DNA from: Phycisphaerales bacterium
Lineage (GTDB): Bacteria; Planctomycetota; Phycisphaerae; Phycisphaerales; UBA1924
Direction of reading: 5' to 3'
Assembly: GCA_029260435.1 (NCBI GenBank)
Contig: JAJDDG010000123.1
Coordinates: forward strand, 1 to 64,000
DNA length: 64,000 nucleotides
The position numbers were made by a program, and so were the translations under genes. Of this stretch, positions 8,375 to 18,593 are shown piece after piece; the first letter of the stretch is position 1; every line of letters begins with the position of its first letter. A model generated the notes under the pieces. It saw nothing but the letters and a program-made list of their open reading frames with translations, had not been told where the DNA came from and ran no database searches.

Positions 8375-8537
8375 GGGAGCAGGATGTCCGAGGGGGGGGT
8401 TGGGGTCAAACCGCCTGGGCAAACTGGGGGAAGGGATTGCGATAAACTCTGTGTCATTCCGGGCCGAGCTACCCGGTTGGCGAGAGCCAACGATGGCTCG
8501 ATTGATCGATCGCTCGGGGGGATTCGGGAGTAGAACC

Positions 8538-9218
8538 ATGACACGACGTACCCTCATGATGCCGGCCCTGTGCCTCACAACGCTCACAATGATCGCCTGT
8601 TCCGGGCAGCGCTCGACACAGATGGCGATGCTGTCGGGCGATCGTGCGATGGCTCAAGGCGAGTATGAATTGGCTGCGGATGAGTACAAATACGTGCTCT
8701 CTCGGCGCCCCGGCAAGATCAGCGCGCAGATCGCGCGGGGTGAGGCGCTCCTCGCGAGCGGGCACCCCGAACTCGCCCGGGACCACCTCGAGGCGGCGTA
8801 CAACATGCGCCCCACGAACGACGACCTCGTCGAATTGCTCGCCCAATCCATGCTCGATCAGGGTGATCTGCAGGCGATGACCGACCTGCTCCGCGACCAC
8901 ACCGAGCAGTTTCCCAGCGTCAACGCCTACCTCCTCACCGGCATGCTGATGGAAGATGCTGGCGATCTGGACCGCGCCGAGCAGGCGCTGCACACAGCAG
9001 CCCGGATCGATGGCGGGCAGAACGTGGAGCCGCAACTCGCGTTGGCTGCCTTCCACAAGCGGCTCGGTAATGACGAAGAAGCGATGGAGCGATACCGCAT
9101 GGCGTTGTTCGTTGATCCGCAGAACGAGGAAGCCCGCGATGCGATCCGCTCGTATGGCGAAATCCCCGGGCCGACTTTCGCTCTGCCGCCCGTTGAATGG
9201 GCCTCGGCGGAGGAGTAG
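8538..9218 (+). CDS. TPR-repeat lipoprotein
   Basis: The ATG at 8538 has GGGAG seven bases upstream. The 226-residue product starts with a lipoprotein signal (MTRRTLMMPALCLTTLTMIAC), giving a lipid-anchored Cys at about residue 21. About five tetratricopeptide units follow (for example AMAQGEYELAADEYKYVL and AGDLDRAEQALHTAARI). It probably works as an extracytoplasmic scaffold, similar in build to the PilF/BamD type, with an unknown partner. It ends 87 nt before the ArsR-methyltransferase gene and is probably not part of that regulon. Confidence 0.78.
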   Translation: MTRRTLMMPALCLTTLTMIACSGQRSTQMAMLSGDRAMAQGEYELAADEYKYVLSRRPGKISAQIARGEALLASGHPELARDHLEAAYNMRPTNDDLVELLAQSMLDQGDLQAMTDLLRDHTEQFPSVNAYLLTGMLMEDAGDLDRAEQALHTAARIDGGQNVEPQLALAAFHKRLGNDEEAMERYRMALFVDPQNEEARDAIRSYGEIPGPTFALPPVEWASAEE

Positions 9219-9251
9219 TCGCTCGAACGTCTGGATAACTCAGATGTCGGG

Positions 9252-9281
9252 TTGACGAGGCGGAGAGCAGGCTTCTACACT
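9252..9281 (+). promoter_or_regulatory. sigma-70-type promoter of the SAM-cycle cluster
   Basis: TTGACG at 9252-9257 is followed after 18 nt by TACACT at 9276-9281. A start site near 9288 would leave only about 18 nt of leader before the ATG at 9306. No strong Shine-Dalgarno sequence is present in that short leader. The -10 element abuts the palindrome described next, so occupancy of the palindrome would block RNA polymerase. Confidence 0.6.
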
Positions 9282-9302
9282 TCATCCGGATGAACGGATG
9301 AA
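9281..9302. promoter_or_regulatory. palindromic ArsR-type operator, probably autoregulatory
   Basis: TTCATCCGGATGAA (9281-9294) is a perfect 14-bp palindrome. A third half-site GGATGAA follows at 9296-9302. ArsR-family dimers typically bind such inverted repeats with short A/T-rich half-sites over or next to the promoter. The site lies between the -10 element and the start codon of the ArsR-methyltransferase gene. Repression by that protein, relieved by a SAM-cycle metabolite, is the natural model but is inference. Confidence 0.6.
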
Positions 9303-9305
9303 TTT

Positions 9306-10280
9306 ATGAAGCGATCTGTAGATACCACCCCATTGACCAGCCGACTGGCTGCGCTGGCAGAGCCCATCAGGCTTCGGCTGTGCCGTGTGCTGGAGCAGGA
9401 GGAGCTAACGGTGGGGGAAGTCGCCCGGGTGGTGCAGCTGCCCCAGTCAACGGTGAGCCGGCATCTGAAGGTGCTGAGCGAGAGCGGGTGGGTGCGGCAT
9501 CGCTCCGAGGGCACGGCTTCGGTGTATTCGCTCAGGCTGGACGATCTGGCGCCGCCCGCGCGATCGCTCTGGGTGACTGTGCGCGATCAGGCGGATGACG
9601 ATGCGGAGCACGCCGATGACCTGCGTCGGGTGCGGACGGTGCTCGGCGAGCGTCGGACGGACTCACGGACGTTCTTCGGGAAGGTCGCGGGGGAGTGGGA
9701 CGGCGTGCGCGAGGAGCTGTTTGGTGGTGGGTTCACGGCTCGGGCGCTGCTCGCGATGGTGCCCAAGCATTGGACGGTCGCGGACGTGGGGTGCGGGACG
9801 GGCAACGCGGCGGTGCTGCTCGCGCCGCATGTGCGCGAGGTGATCGCGGTGGATCGCTCGGAGCCGATGCTGGAAGCGGCGCGGCAGCGGCTTGCGGGTG
9901 TGACGAATGTGCGGTTTGTTGCAGGGGAACTGGAATCGCTGCCACTCGCGGACGCGAGTGTGGACGCGGTGACGTGCGTATTGGTGCTGCACCACATGGA
10001 AGAACCGGTTGCGGCCCTCAAGGAGATGCGCCGGGTGATCCGCCCGGGCGGCGCGGCGCTGGTCCTTGATATGTATGCGCACGAGCGGGAGGAGTACCGC
10101 TCGACGATGGGGCACGAGCACCTGGGGTTTGAAGAGCGGACGCTCGCGCGGGCGTTTGAGACGGCGGGGTTTGAGACACCCAGCATCGCGGTGGTGCCCA
10201 CATCGAGTGAGGCGCGGGGGCCGGGATTATTTGTGGCGATCGGGCATGTGGCGGGTGGGGGCGGATCGGATCGACGATAG
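9306..10280 (+). CDS. ArsR-family regulator fused to SAM-dependent methyltransferase
   Basis: The protein has 324 residues. Residues ~10-80 form an ArsR winged helix (SRLAALAEPIRLRLCRVLE, then QLPQSTVSRHLKVLSESGWV). There are no obvious metal-binding Cys pairs in the recognition helix. Residues ~140-315 are a class I methyltransferase with motif I DVGCGTGNA near residue 160 and the post-motif ADASVDAVTCVLVLHHM. This fusion is widespread and is often found beside ahcY and metF, as here. The likely role is to sense S-adenosylmethionine or S-adenosylhomocysteine through the methyltransferase-like domain and control the cluster. Whether it also methylates a substrate is unknown. Confidence 0.88.
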   Translation: MKRSVDTTPLTSRLAALAEPIRLRLCRVLEQEELTVGEVARVVQLPQSTVSRHLKVLSESGWVRHRSEGTASVYSLRLDDLAPPARSLWVTVRDQADDDAEHADDLRRVRTVLGERRTDSRTFFGKVAGEWDGVREELFGGGFTARALLAMVPKHWTVADVGCGTGNAAVLLAPHVREVIAVDRSEPMLEAARQRLAGVTNVRFVAGELESLPLADASVDAVTCVLVLHHMEEPVAALKEMRRVIRPGGAALVLDMYAHEREEYRSTMGHEHLGFEERTLARAFETAGFETPSIAVVPTSSEARGPGLFVAIGHVAGGGGSDRR

Positions 10281-10352
10281 ATGGTTTATGACCTCGCACC
10301 ACCGGCGACCCGGCGGCGTGGGATTACTCAAAGACAATGCAAGGAGAACGAC

Positions 10353-11885
<1,533 letters not shown>

Positions 11886-11954
11886 TTCGAACACCACGCG
11901 GGCGCACGGCGGAAGTCGGGCGTTCGTTTTCGAGCGGGGGGATTGGAGCGAAGC

Positions 11955-12878
11955 GTGCATATCAAGGACATTTTCAAACTCCGCAAGACGACGTTCAGCT
12001 TCGAGTTCTTCCCGCCCAAGACGCGGGAGAGCGCGGCCGTGTTGTTTGAGCACATCCGGAAGCTCGAGGCGAAGCGGCCGGCGTTTGTGAGCATGACGTA
12101 CGGCGCGGGGGGCTCGACGCGCGGGCTGACGCAGGAGCTGGTCGTCCGGATCAAGAAAGAGACAGCGATGGAGGTGGTGCCGCACCTGACGTGTGTGTAC
12201 CACACCGAGGCGGAGATCTACGACATCCTGGAGTTGTACGCGGGCGCGGGGGTGAGCAATATTCTGTGCCTGGGCGGTGATCCGCCGAGCAATAAGCCGG
12301 TGTACGACCGCTCGATGGATGCGTTCCGGTACGCCGGTGAGCTAGTGCAGTATGTGCGCCGGTTCAAGGGGACGAACGGCGGCAAGCCGATTACGGATCC
12401 GCGCGGGTTTGGGATCGGGGTCGCGGGGTTCCCGGAGGGGCACCCTGGTACGCCGAATCGCTTGGACGAGATGGAGTACCTGCGGGCGAAGGTGGACGCG
12501 GGCGCTGATTTTATTATCACGCAGTTGTTCTTCGATAACCGGGACTTCTACGACTTCCGGGATCGGTGCCGGCTCGCGGGGATCAAGGTGCCGATCGTCG
12601 CGGGGGTGATGCCGGTGACGAGCGCGAAGGGGTTGGAGCGGATGGCGGATCTCGCGGCGGGGGCGCGGTTCCCGGCGAGCCTGCTCAAGGCGATCGAGCG
12701 GACGGGCGGGAAGGCGGAGGCGGTTCGGCGGGTGGGCGTGCATTGGGCGACGGAGCAGTGCCGGGATCTGCTGGACCACGACGTGGACGGCGTGCATTTG
12801 TACACGCTCAACCGTTCGACAGCGACGCTGGACATCTACGCGAATCTGGGTGTGGAGGATTCGCTGTCGCTCGCTTGA
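11955..12878 (+). CDS. metF: methylenetetrahydrofolate reductase
   Basis: The chosen GTG at 11955 has GGAG six bases upstream and gives VHIKDIFKL, the usual MetF beginning. An upstream in-frame TTG at 11943 is less likely. The 307-residue flavoprotein has FSFEFFPPKT at its start, MTYGAGGSTR, the NILCLGGDPP loop and the DFIITQLFFDN strand with conserved Gln. It reduces 5,10-methylenetetrahydrofolate to 5-methyl-THF for methionine synthesis. It completes the remethylation cluster with ahcY. The following 219 nt (12879-13097) hold no supported gene and no clear terminator. Confidence 0.94.
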   Translation: MHIKDIFKLRKTTFSFEFFPPKTRESAAVLFEHIRKLEAKRPAFVSMTYGAGGSTRGLTQELVVRIKKETAMEVVPHLTCVYHTEAEIYDILELYAGAGVSNILCLGGDPPSNKPVYDRSMDAFRYAGELVQYVRRFKGTNGGKPITDPRGFGIGVAGFPEGHPGTPNRLDEMEYLRAKVDAGADFIITQLFFDNRDFYDFRDRCRLAGIKVPIVAGVMPVTSAKGLERMADLAAGARFPASLLKAIERTGGKAEAVRRVGVHWATEQCRDLLDHDVDGVHLYTLNRSTATLDIYANLGVEDSLSLA

Positions 12879-13097
12879 GTGGTGCGTCCGAAAACAAGTG
12901 GAGCCGCAGGAGATTACCGTGTTGTTGTGCGGGAGATCGGAGGTTGCGCGCAGTTCAACCGCGGGGCGTGGTTCAGCGCGATTGGTGGGTGGTCGATAGA
13001 AGACACCGGAACGTGGTGGGAACGAATCCTGCGCGGAGAACGGCGATCCACGGCGTGTTCGTCCCGATCACCTTGTTGAATCTGAACGGGCAACCTG

Positions 13098-14249
13098 ATG
13101 GCCAAGATTTTCGACACACTCCGGCTCAGCAGTGATCAACTCGATCAACTCGTTGAAGAGTTGCAGCGCCCTACGGAGCGGGCAACGGACTCCAAACGAG
13201 AGAACCGGCGGTGGTCGGCGGGTGCGGTGCGCATGGTTGTGACCACGACCGACGCCTCGGGGCAGGTGACCCGGCAGCTCGGTGCGATGCGCAATCTGTC
13301 TTCGAGCGGTGCGGCGGTGATCATTGGCACCTTTGTGTATCCGGGGACAGAGTGCATCCTCTCGGTGAAGAACCTCGTGGGTGAGGTGCGGCATTTGAGC
13401 GGGCGGGTGGAGTGGTGCAGGCATGTGCGTTCGCGCGTGCACGATGTGGGGATAAGCTTCAAGGAGGTGATTCACCCACGGGAGTTCATCGAGTTCGGTG
13501 ACGGGAACGTGTTTGACACCGAGTATGTGGATCTGAAACAGCTCAAGGGTCGGGTGCTGGTCATCGAGGAGAGCCGAGCGGATCAGAAGCTTATCGCCCA
13601 CTATTTCAGGGACTCTGAGCTCGAGGTGGATTACGCGCAGGACGGGGAGGGCGGGCTCATGATGCTCGGGGAACATCCGGACATGGTGTTTGTGTGCGAT
13701 ACGCTGCGGGATATGAGCGGGGTGGATGTGATCAGCAACGCGCGGCGGAATGGGTACGGCGGGCCGATCGTGATGCTGACGGCCGATTCGAGGAGCGATG
13801 CACGCGAGAGCGCGATCGAAGCCGGTGCGAACGAGCTGCTCGTCAAGCCGTTTGCGCCGGAGTTGATCCATCAGGCGGCGGCGGAGTACCTGCTCCGGCA
13901 GGCGACACGGGACAGCGAGATTGGGCGGATCGAGAGCACTGTCGATCCGGAGATTATTTCGACGTCGCTGGTGTGCGAGTACATCGATGGGCTGGTCGAA
14001 TCAAGTGAAGAGCTGGCGGACGCGATCGAGAAGAACGAGATTGATCGGCTGCGGGAGCTGCTGCAGCGGATCAAGAGTTCGAGCGGTTCCTACGGGCTTG
14101 AGCCGATCAGCATGATCGCGAGCAAGGCGATCGAGCAGATCGAGGAGACCAAGAGCATCGAGCAATCGATGATGGAAGTGCAGCGTTTGATCGGGGCGTG
14201 CCAGCGGGTGATTCGCCCTGATGCGGAGGCGTCCGGGTCGAGTTCCTGA
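13098..14249 (+). CDS. PilZ - degenerate receiver - HPt-like protein, paralog 1
   Basis: The protein has 383 residues in three parts. The PilZ domain (about 34-135) has RxxxR at R34-R38 and NxSxxG at N66-S68-G71, compatible with cyclic-di-GMP binding although Asn replaces the usual Asp. The receiver-like domain (about 151-270) has EE in place of the acidic pair, Cys200 where the phospho-Asp should be (Asp201 follows), and retained T228 and K250. The last ~85 residues form an HPt-like helical bundle with Gln323 in place of the phospho-His (QRIKSSSGSYG). It probably acts as a phosphorylation-independent c-di-GMP effector. Two paralogs follow. Confidence 0.8.
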   Translation: MAKIFDTLRLSSDQLDQLVEELQRPTERATDSKRENRRWSAGAVRMVVTTTDASGQVTRQLGAMRNLSSSGAAVIIGTFVYPGTECILSVKNLVGEVRHLSGRVEWCRHVRSRVHDVGISFKEVIHPREFIEFGDGNVFDTEYVDLKQLKGRVLVIEESRADQKLIAHYFRDSELEVDYAQDGEGGLMMLGEHPDMVFVCDTLRDMSGVDVISNARRNGYGGPIVMLTADSRSDARESAIEAGANELLVKPFAPELIHQAAAEYLLRQATRDSEIGRIESTVDPEIISTSLVCEYIDGLVESSEELADAIEKNEIDRLRELLQRIKSSSGSYGLEPISMIASKAIEQIEETKSIEQSMMEVQRLIGACQRVIRPDAEASGSSS

Positions 14250-14397
14250 TGGTCCGGATAGCACAAAACAACGTAGTAGGTAGGAAAGACAGGCCATAAA
14301 CTGGGAGTTCCGAGGGATTGGCGATGGTGGGTGGGGGCTGTCGTGCCGAAATATCTATCGTGGTGAAGCGATCGTCTCACGGCAGGAGCGCTCTTGA

Positions 14398-15576
14398 ATG
14401 GCAAAGATCGTGGATACACTCAGGCTGAGCGAGCAGCAGGTGCAGGTGATCCTCGATGAGCTGGAAACGCATCAAGACAGCGAAAGGCTGTCGAAGCGGA
14501 AGGCGCGTCGGTGGTCGCTCGGGGTAACGAAGATTGTGATCTCTGTTGCGGACGGCGCGACAAACTGGGTGCACCATCTCGCGGTGGCGCGGAATCTGTC
14601 TTCGGGCGGTGCGGCGGTGATGCTCGGCGCGTTTGTCCACAACGACACGATTTGCAAGGTGTGCATCCGGAATCGGAAAGGGCAGGTCCAGCAGGTGGCG
14701 GGGCGGGTGGTGCGGTGTTCGCTGATCCGCGGGCGCGTGCATGACGTTGGGATCGCGTTTGATTCGGCGATCCACAGCGAAGATTTCATCGATCTGGGGA
14801 ACGAGGAATATGTGTTCGATGCGGAGCATGTCGATCCCGAGGGGCTCAAAGGACAGGTGCTCATCGTCGAGGGCAACCGGGCTGAGCAGAAGCTGCTCGC
14901 CCATCACTACCGGAATACACATCTGGATCTTGAGTTCGCGAGCGATGGTGATACCGGGCTTTCGATCTTAAAGCAATGCATCGAGATTGATATCGTGCTG
15001 CTCGGGTACGTGCTGTCTGATATGAGCGGCCTGCACTTTGTGGAACGGGCGCGGGAGGTCGGGTACGGTGGGGCGTTGGTCGTGCTGACGGGCGAGCGGA
15101 CGGCGGACCTGCGCTCGATCCTGATCGCGGGCGGGGCGGACGAGCTGCTGCACAAACCCTGCACCGAGGACCTGCTGCTCCGCGCGACGCACGAGTATCT
15201 CTGTTCGCCTGCCCGCGAGGGGTCTGGCCCGATCGACTGTGGGCATTCGGGGACAGGATTACCCCCGCATCTCGTGTGCGAGTTCATCGATGAGCTGATC
15301 GAGAAGAGCGAGAAGATCGCCGATGCGATCGAGCAGGATGAGATTGATCAGATCCGGGCGATCATCCAACAGATCCGGTCGAGCAGCCCGAATTTCGGGT
15401 TGGGTGTCATCGGTGATCTGGCGCATTCGGTCCTCAAACAGCTCGATGCTTCGATGAGTATCGAGGAGTCGATGGAGGCGCTCCAGCGGTTGCAACTCGC
15501 GGTGCGAAGAATCCGGCGCCCGAAGGTAGATGAGACTGAAGTTCAGGAAGAGAGTTTGAGCGATGGCACAACCTGA
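14398..15576 (+). CDS. PilZ - degenerate receiver - HPt-like protein, paralog 2
   Basis: The protein has 392 residues and the same order as paralog 1, with an almost identical opening (MAKIVDTLRLSEQQ). PilZ motifs are R34-R38 and N66-S68-G71. The receiver has lost its phospho-Asp (Gly203 in LLGYVLSDMSG) and the acidic pair is Glu-Gly, while T231 and K253 remain. The HPt-like tail has Gln324 (QQIRSSS) in place of His. An AGGAG lies nine bases before the ATG. A 148-nt gap precedes it and the next paralog starts inside its 3' end. Confidence 0.8.
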   Translation: MAKIVDTLRLSEQQVQVILDELETHQDSERLSKRKARRWSLGVTKIVISVADGATNWVHHLAVARNLSSGGAAVMLGAFVHNDTICKVCIRNRKGQVQQVAGRVVRCSLIRGRVHDVGIAFDSAIHSEDFIDLGNEEYVFDAEHVDPEGLKGQVLIVEGNRAEQKLLAHHYRNTHLDLEFASDGDTGLSILKQCIEIDIVLLGYVLSDMSGLHFVERAREVGYGGALVVLTGERTADLRSILIAGGADELLHKPCTEDLLLRATHEYLCSPAREGSGPIDCGHSGTGLPPHLVCEFIDELIEKSEKIADAIEQDEIDQIRAIIQQIRSSSPNFGLGVIGDLAHSVLKQLDASMSIEESMEALQRLQLAVRRIRRPKVDETEVQEESLSDGTT

Positions 15577-16732
15577 GATCAAGCAGACCATCCGGATGCA
15601 GGGCAAATATGTCGAGACCCTGCTCGCGGAGATGAACACCCAGATCTCCGGCGTCGATTCGGTGCAGCGCATCACCAAGCGGTGGGTAATGCAGGCGCAG
15701 AAGATCGTGATGACGATGGTTGGCGAGCACGGTGATCGGGCGCACTATGTCACCATCCCGAGGAATATCTCGACACACGGGATCTCGGTGTTGCACGGCG
15801 GATTCATGCATACCGGGCGGAAATGCATTATCTCGATACGGAGTGTGAACGGGAAGGCGGAGTCGGTGTCCGGCGAGATCGTGCGGTGCCGGCACGTGCG
15901 GGGCGGGGTGCATGAGATCGGGATCCGCTTTGAGAATGCGGTGAACCCGAGAGAGTTCTTTGTGGACACCGGCGATGACTACCTGTTCGACGCTGAACAT
16001 GTGGATGCTTCGGAGTTGAACGGACGGGTGCTGCTGGTGTGCGACAGCGACGCGGATAAGAAACTGATCGAGCATCTGTTCTCGGAATCGGAGATCCAGT
16101 TCACGTTCGCGGAGGACGCGGCGAGCGGTCTCGAGCAGCTCTCTGCGGAGCCGGACCTGGCGTTTGTCGATGACGCGCTCAAGGACATGAACGGGATCGA
16201 GTTTGTCACCGAGGCGCGGCGGCGGGCGTTGACCACGCCGGTGGTGCTGATTTCGCAGCAGCACGACGAGGAAATGCGGCTCGCCGCGATCGGCGCGGGG
16301 GCGCGGGAGGTGGTGCATCGGCCGATCGATCCGAGTGTAATACTCCGGGCGACTGCGGAGTTTCTGATGCTCTCGCCGATGCTCGGCGCCGGGAGCACGA
16401 CGCAACTCGACGGGAGCGCCGACGAGGATTCGCGTGCGCTGTTTGCGACGGAGTTGATAGCGATTTCGGAGCAGATCAAAGCGGCGCTCGCGGAAAAAGA
16501 CGAGTCGACGCTTGACACACATTTGAGCCGGCTGAGTTCCGCCGCGGGTGTGTACGGGTATCCCGACCTGAGTACTCGGGCGTCGGGGATCCTAGATAAA
16601 ATTCGCAATAGGGCGAGTGTCGATGCGGTCCGCGGGCAGGTCGAGCGGCTCGGCGAGTTGTGCAAGATCCGGGGCGAAGAGCCGCGCAGAACGACGCCGC
16701 CGGAGCAGGACGAGGCTAAGGACGCCGCGTAG
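15563..16732 (+). CDS. PilZ - receiver - HPt-like protein, paralog 3
   Basis: The protein has 389 residues. PilZ motifs are R36-R40 and N68-S70-G73. The receiver keeps a possible phospho-Asp (D203 in FVDDALKDMNG) but carries Arg253 in place of the invariant Lys, Ser231 in place of Thr, and Cys-Asp in the acidic pair. The C-terminal bundle has Ser322 where His is expected, with a His two residues earlier. It overlaps the preceding paralog by 14 nt and the convergent mnmG by 17 nt. Across the trio, different catalytic positions are lost in each copy. Confidence 0.8.
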   Translation: MAQPEIKQTIRMQGKYVETLLAEMNTQISGVDSVQRITKRWVMQAQKIVMTMVGEHGDRAHYVTIPRNISTHGISVLHGGFMHTGRKCIISIRSVNGKAESVSGEIVRCRHVRGGVHEIGIRFENAVNPREFFVDTGDDYLFDAEHVDASELNGRVLLVCDSDADKKLIEHLFSESEIQFTFAEDAASGLEQLSAEPDLAFVDDALKDMNGIEFVTEARRRALTTPVVLISQQHDEEMRLAAIGAGAREVVHRPIDPSVILRATAEFLMLSPMLGAGSTTQLDGSADEDSRALFATELIAISEQIKAALAEKDESTLDTHLSRLSSAAGVYGYPDLSTRASGILDKIRNRASVDAVRGQVERLGELCKIRGEEPRRTTPPEQDEAKDAA

Positions 16733-18581
16733 CCCGCTCGAGCGCGACAACGAGCAATGAGACATCGGAGGGGTTGACGCCTTCGAGGCGGGTGGCCTGC
16801 CCGAGAGTGTCCGGCTTGAAATGCGAGAGCGCCTGGCATGCCTCGGCGCGGAGCCCGGGAATCAATTCGAAATCAAAGCTCGTCGGGATACGGCGACGCT
16901 CCATCTTCGCGTGGCGTTTGATCTCGGCGCGCTGGCGGATGATGTAGCCCTCGTACTGGCGCTCGGCGAGAACGGTTTCGACTACAGGGCGGGTGAAGCG
17001 TTCGACCGCATCGAAGCCGAGGTCTTTTGCGAGATCATCCGGCGTGTAGCGCGGGCGTTTGACGGCGTGTGCGAGCGGGGTATTGCCCGCCTTTGTTGAC
17101 GCGACGATTGCATTGAATGCTTCGAGTTTCGAGGCGCGATCGGTGTAGCGCCCCCACCGCTTGTCGCAGACGAGCCCGAGATCGCGGGCGAGGGGGGTGA
17201 GTCTGTCGGCGGTGTTGTCTGCGCGGAGGACGAGTCGATGCTCTGCGCGGGAGGTGAACATGCGGTAGGGCTCTTTGGGTGTTTTCGTGACGAGGTCGTC
17301 CATCATCACGGCGATGTACGCCTGGTCACGCGCCAGAGTGATCTGGGGCTCGCTCCGAACGAAGCGCGTCGCGTTGAGCCCGGCGAGCAGGCCCTGCGCG
17401 GCGGCTTCCTCGTAGCCCGAGGTCGCGTTGATCTGCCCGGCGAGGAAAAAACCGTCAACGAGCTTGGTCTGGCATGATGCGCGGATCTGGTGCGGGCAGA
17501 CGGCGTCGTACTCGACGGCGTACCCGTACTGGAGCACCTCGGCGCGGGCGCACCCCCGCATGGTGCGGATGATCTGGAGCTGGACATCCTCCGGGAGCGA
17601 GGTGGAGATGCCGTTGCAGTACACGCGGGCGGACTCGTGCGATTCGGGTTCGAGGAAGACGTGGTGTGCCTTGCGCTGCGCGAAGCGGACGACCTTGTCC
17701 TCGATGGAGGGGCAGTAGCGCGGGCCGGGCGCATCGATCTGCCCGGTGAATAACGGCGCACGGTCGAGGTTTGCCAGGATGATCTTGTGGGCGTCGGGCG
17801 TGGTCGCGGTGATGCGGCACTCGAGCTGTTCGAGCGCCGGAAAGCGCGAGGGGTCGGTGAGGTCGGAGAATGGGCGCGGCGGGGTTTCGCCGGGTTGTGG
17901 TTCGAGAGATTGCCAGTCGATCGACCCGCGGTCGAGGCGCGGGGGGGTGCCCGTCTTGAGGCGCTGGAGCACGAAGCCCATGCGTTTGAGCGCCGCGGAG
18001 ATGGGGACGGCTGCGCCCTCGCCGACGCGCCCGCCGACGGTTTGTTCATTGCCCTTGTGCATCAACCCGCGCATGAAGGTGCCGGTTGTGAGGACGACTG
18101 CGCGGGCGCGGCATTCGGATGATTTGCCATCTGGAGCGGTGATCACGGCACCGATGATCCGCGGACGCCTGGTGATCGGGTCTGTCTCGGTGAGCAGGTC
18201 ATCGACTGCGCCGGCGACCACCGTGATCTCGGGGCGCGTTGCGACAAGCTGCTGGACGCGCTTTGCGTAGGCGATGTTGTCGCACTGCGCTCGGGGTGAG
18301 CGGACGGCGGGGCCCCGGGACATGTTCAGCGTTTTGAACATGATGCCGGTATCGTCAGCAACGATGCCCATGAGCCCGCCCATGGCGTCGATCTCGCGGA
18401 CCATCTGCCCCTTGGCGAGCCCGCCGATCGCGGGGTTGCAGCTCATGACGCCGATCTTCGAGGGATCGAGAGTTACGAGCGCAACGGATGCTCCGAGGTT
18501 TGCGCAGGCCCACGCCGCCTCGACGCCTGCGTGCCCCCCGCCAACGACGATGACATCCGGGTTGTTCGGTTGTTCGCTCAC
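16716..18581 (-). CDS. mnmG: tRNA uridine-5-carboxymethylaminomethyl synthesis enzyme MnmG (GidA)
   Basis: The 621-residue protein has the FAD Rossmann motif VGGGHAGVEAA near its start, MSCNPAIGGLAKGQMV, and the GTPPRLDRGSIDW and YCPSIEDKVVRF signatures of MnmG. The C-terminal helical domain includes GYIIRQRAEIKR. With MnmE it installs the cmnm5 modification at wobble uridine U34 of several tRNAs. No mnmE, rsmG or parAB is adjacent, so it is not in the origin-linked arrangement common in other phyla. The 3' end overlaps PilZ paralog 3. Confidence 0.95.
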   Translation of the reverse strand: MSEQPNNPDVIVVGGGHAGVEAAWACANLGASVALVTLDPSKIGVMSCNPAIGGLAKGQMVREIDAMGGLMGIVADDTGIMFKTLNMSRGPAVRSPRAQCDNIAYAKRVQQLVATRPEITVVAGAVDDLLTETDPITRRPRIIGAVITAPDGKSSECRARAVVLTTGTFMRGLMHKGNEQTVGGRVGEGAAVPISAALKRMGFVLQRLKTGTPPRLDRGSIDWQSLEPQPGETPPRPFSDLTDPSRFPALEQLECRITATTPDAHKIILANLDRAPLFTGQIDAPGPRYCPSIEDKVVRFAQRKAHHVFLEPESHESARVYCNGISTSLPEDVQLQIIRTMRGCARAEVLQYGYAVEYDAVCPHQIRASCQTKLVDGFFLAGQINATSGYEEAAAQGLLAGLNATRFVRSEPQITLARDQAYIAVMMDDLVTKTPKEPYRMFTSRAEHRLVLRADNTADRLTPLARDLGLVCDKRWGRYTDRASKLEAFNAIVASTKAGNTPLAHAVKRPRYTPDDLAKDLGFDAVERFTRPVVETVLAERQYEGYIIRQRAEIKRHAKMERRRIPTSFDFELIPGLRAEACQALSHFKPDTLGQATRLEGVNPSDVSLLVVALERATRRP

Positions 18582-18593
18582 CCTGCCCGCGCG

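Noticed and set aside
6082-8445. 787-codon open frame antisense to asnB
   Set aside because: It is very rich in Arg, His and Pro, has no recognisable domain, and lies opposite a well-conserved gene. It is a GC-bias artefact.
10281-10352. SAH or SAM riboswitch before ahcY
   Set aside because: The gap is only 72 nt and lacks the conserved cores I know; regulation by the ArsR fusion explains the context better.
12879-13079. possible small gene between metF and the PilZ trio
   Set aside because: No ribosome site, no protein-like pattern, and starts directly on the metF stop. Treated as intergenic.
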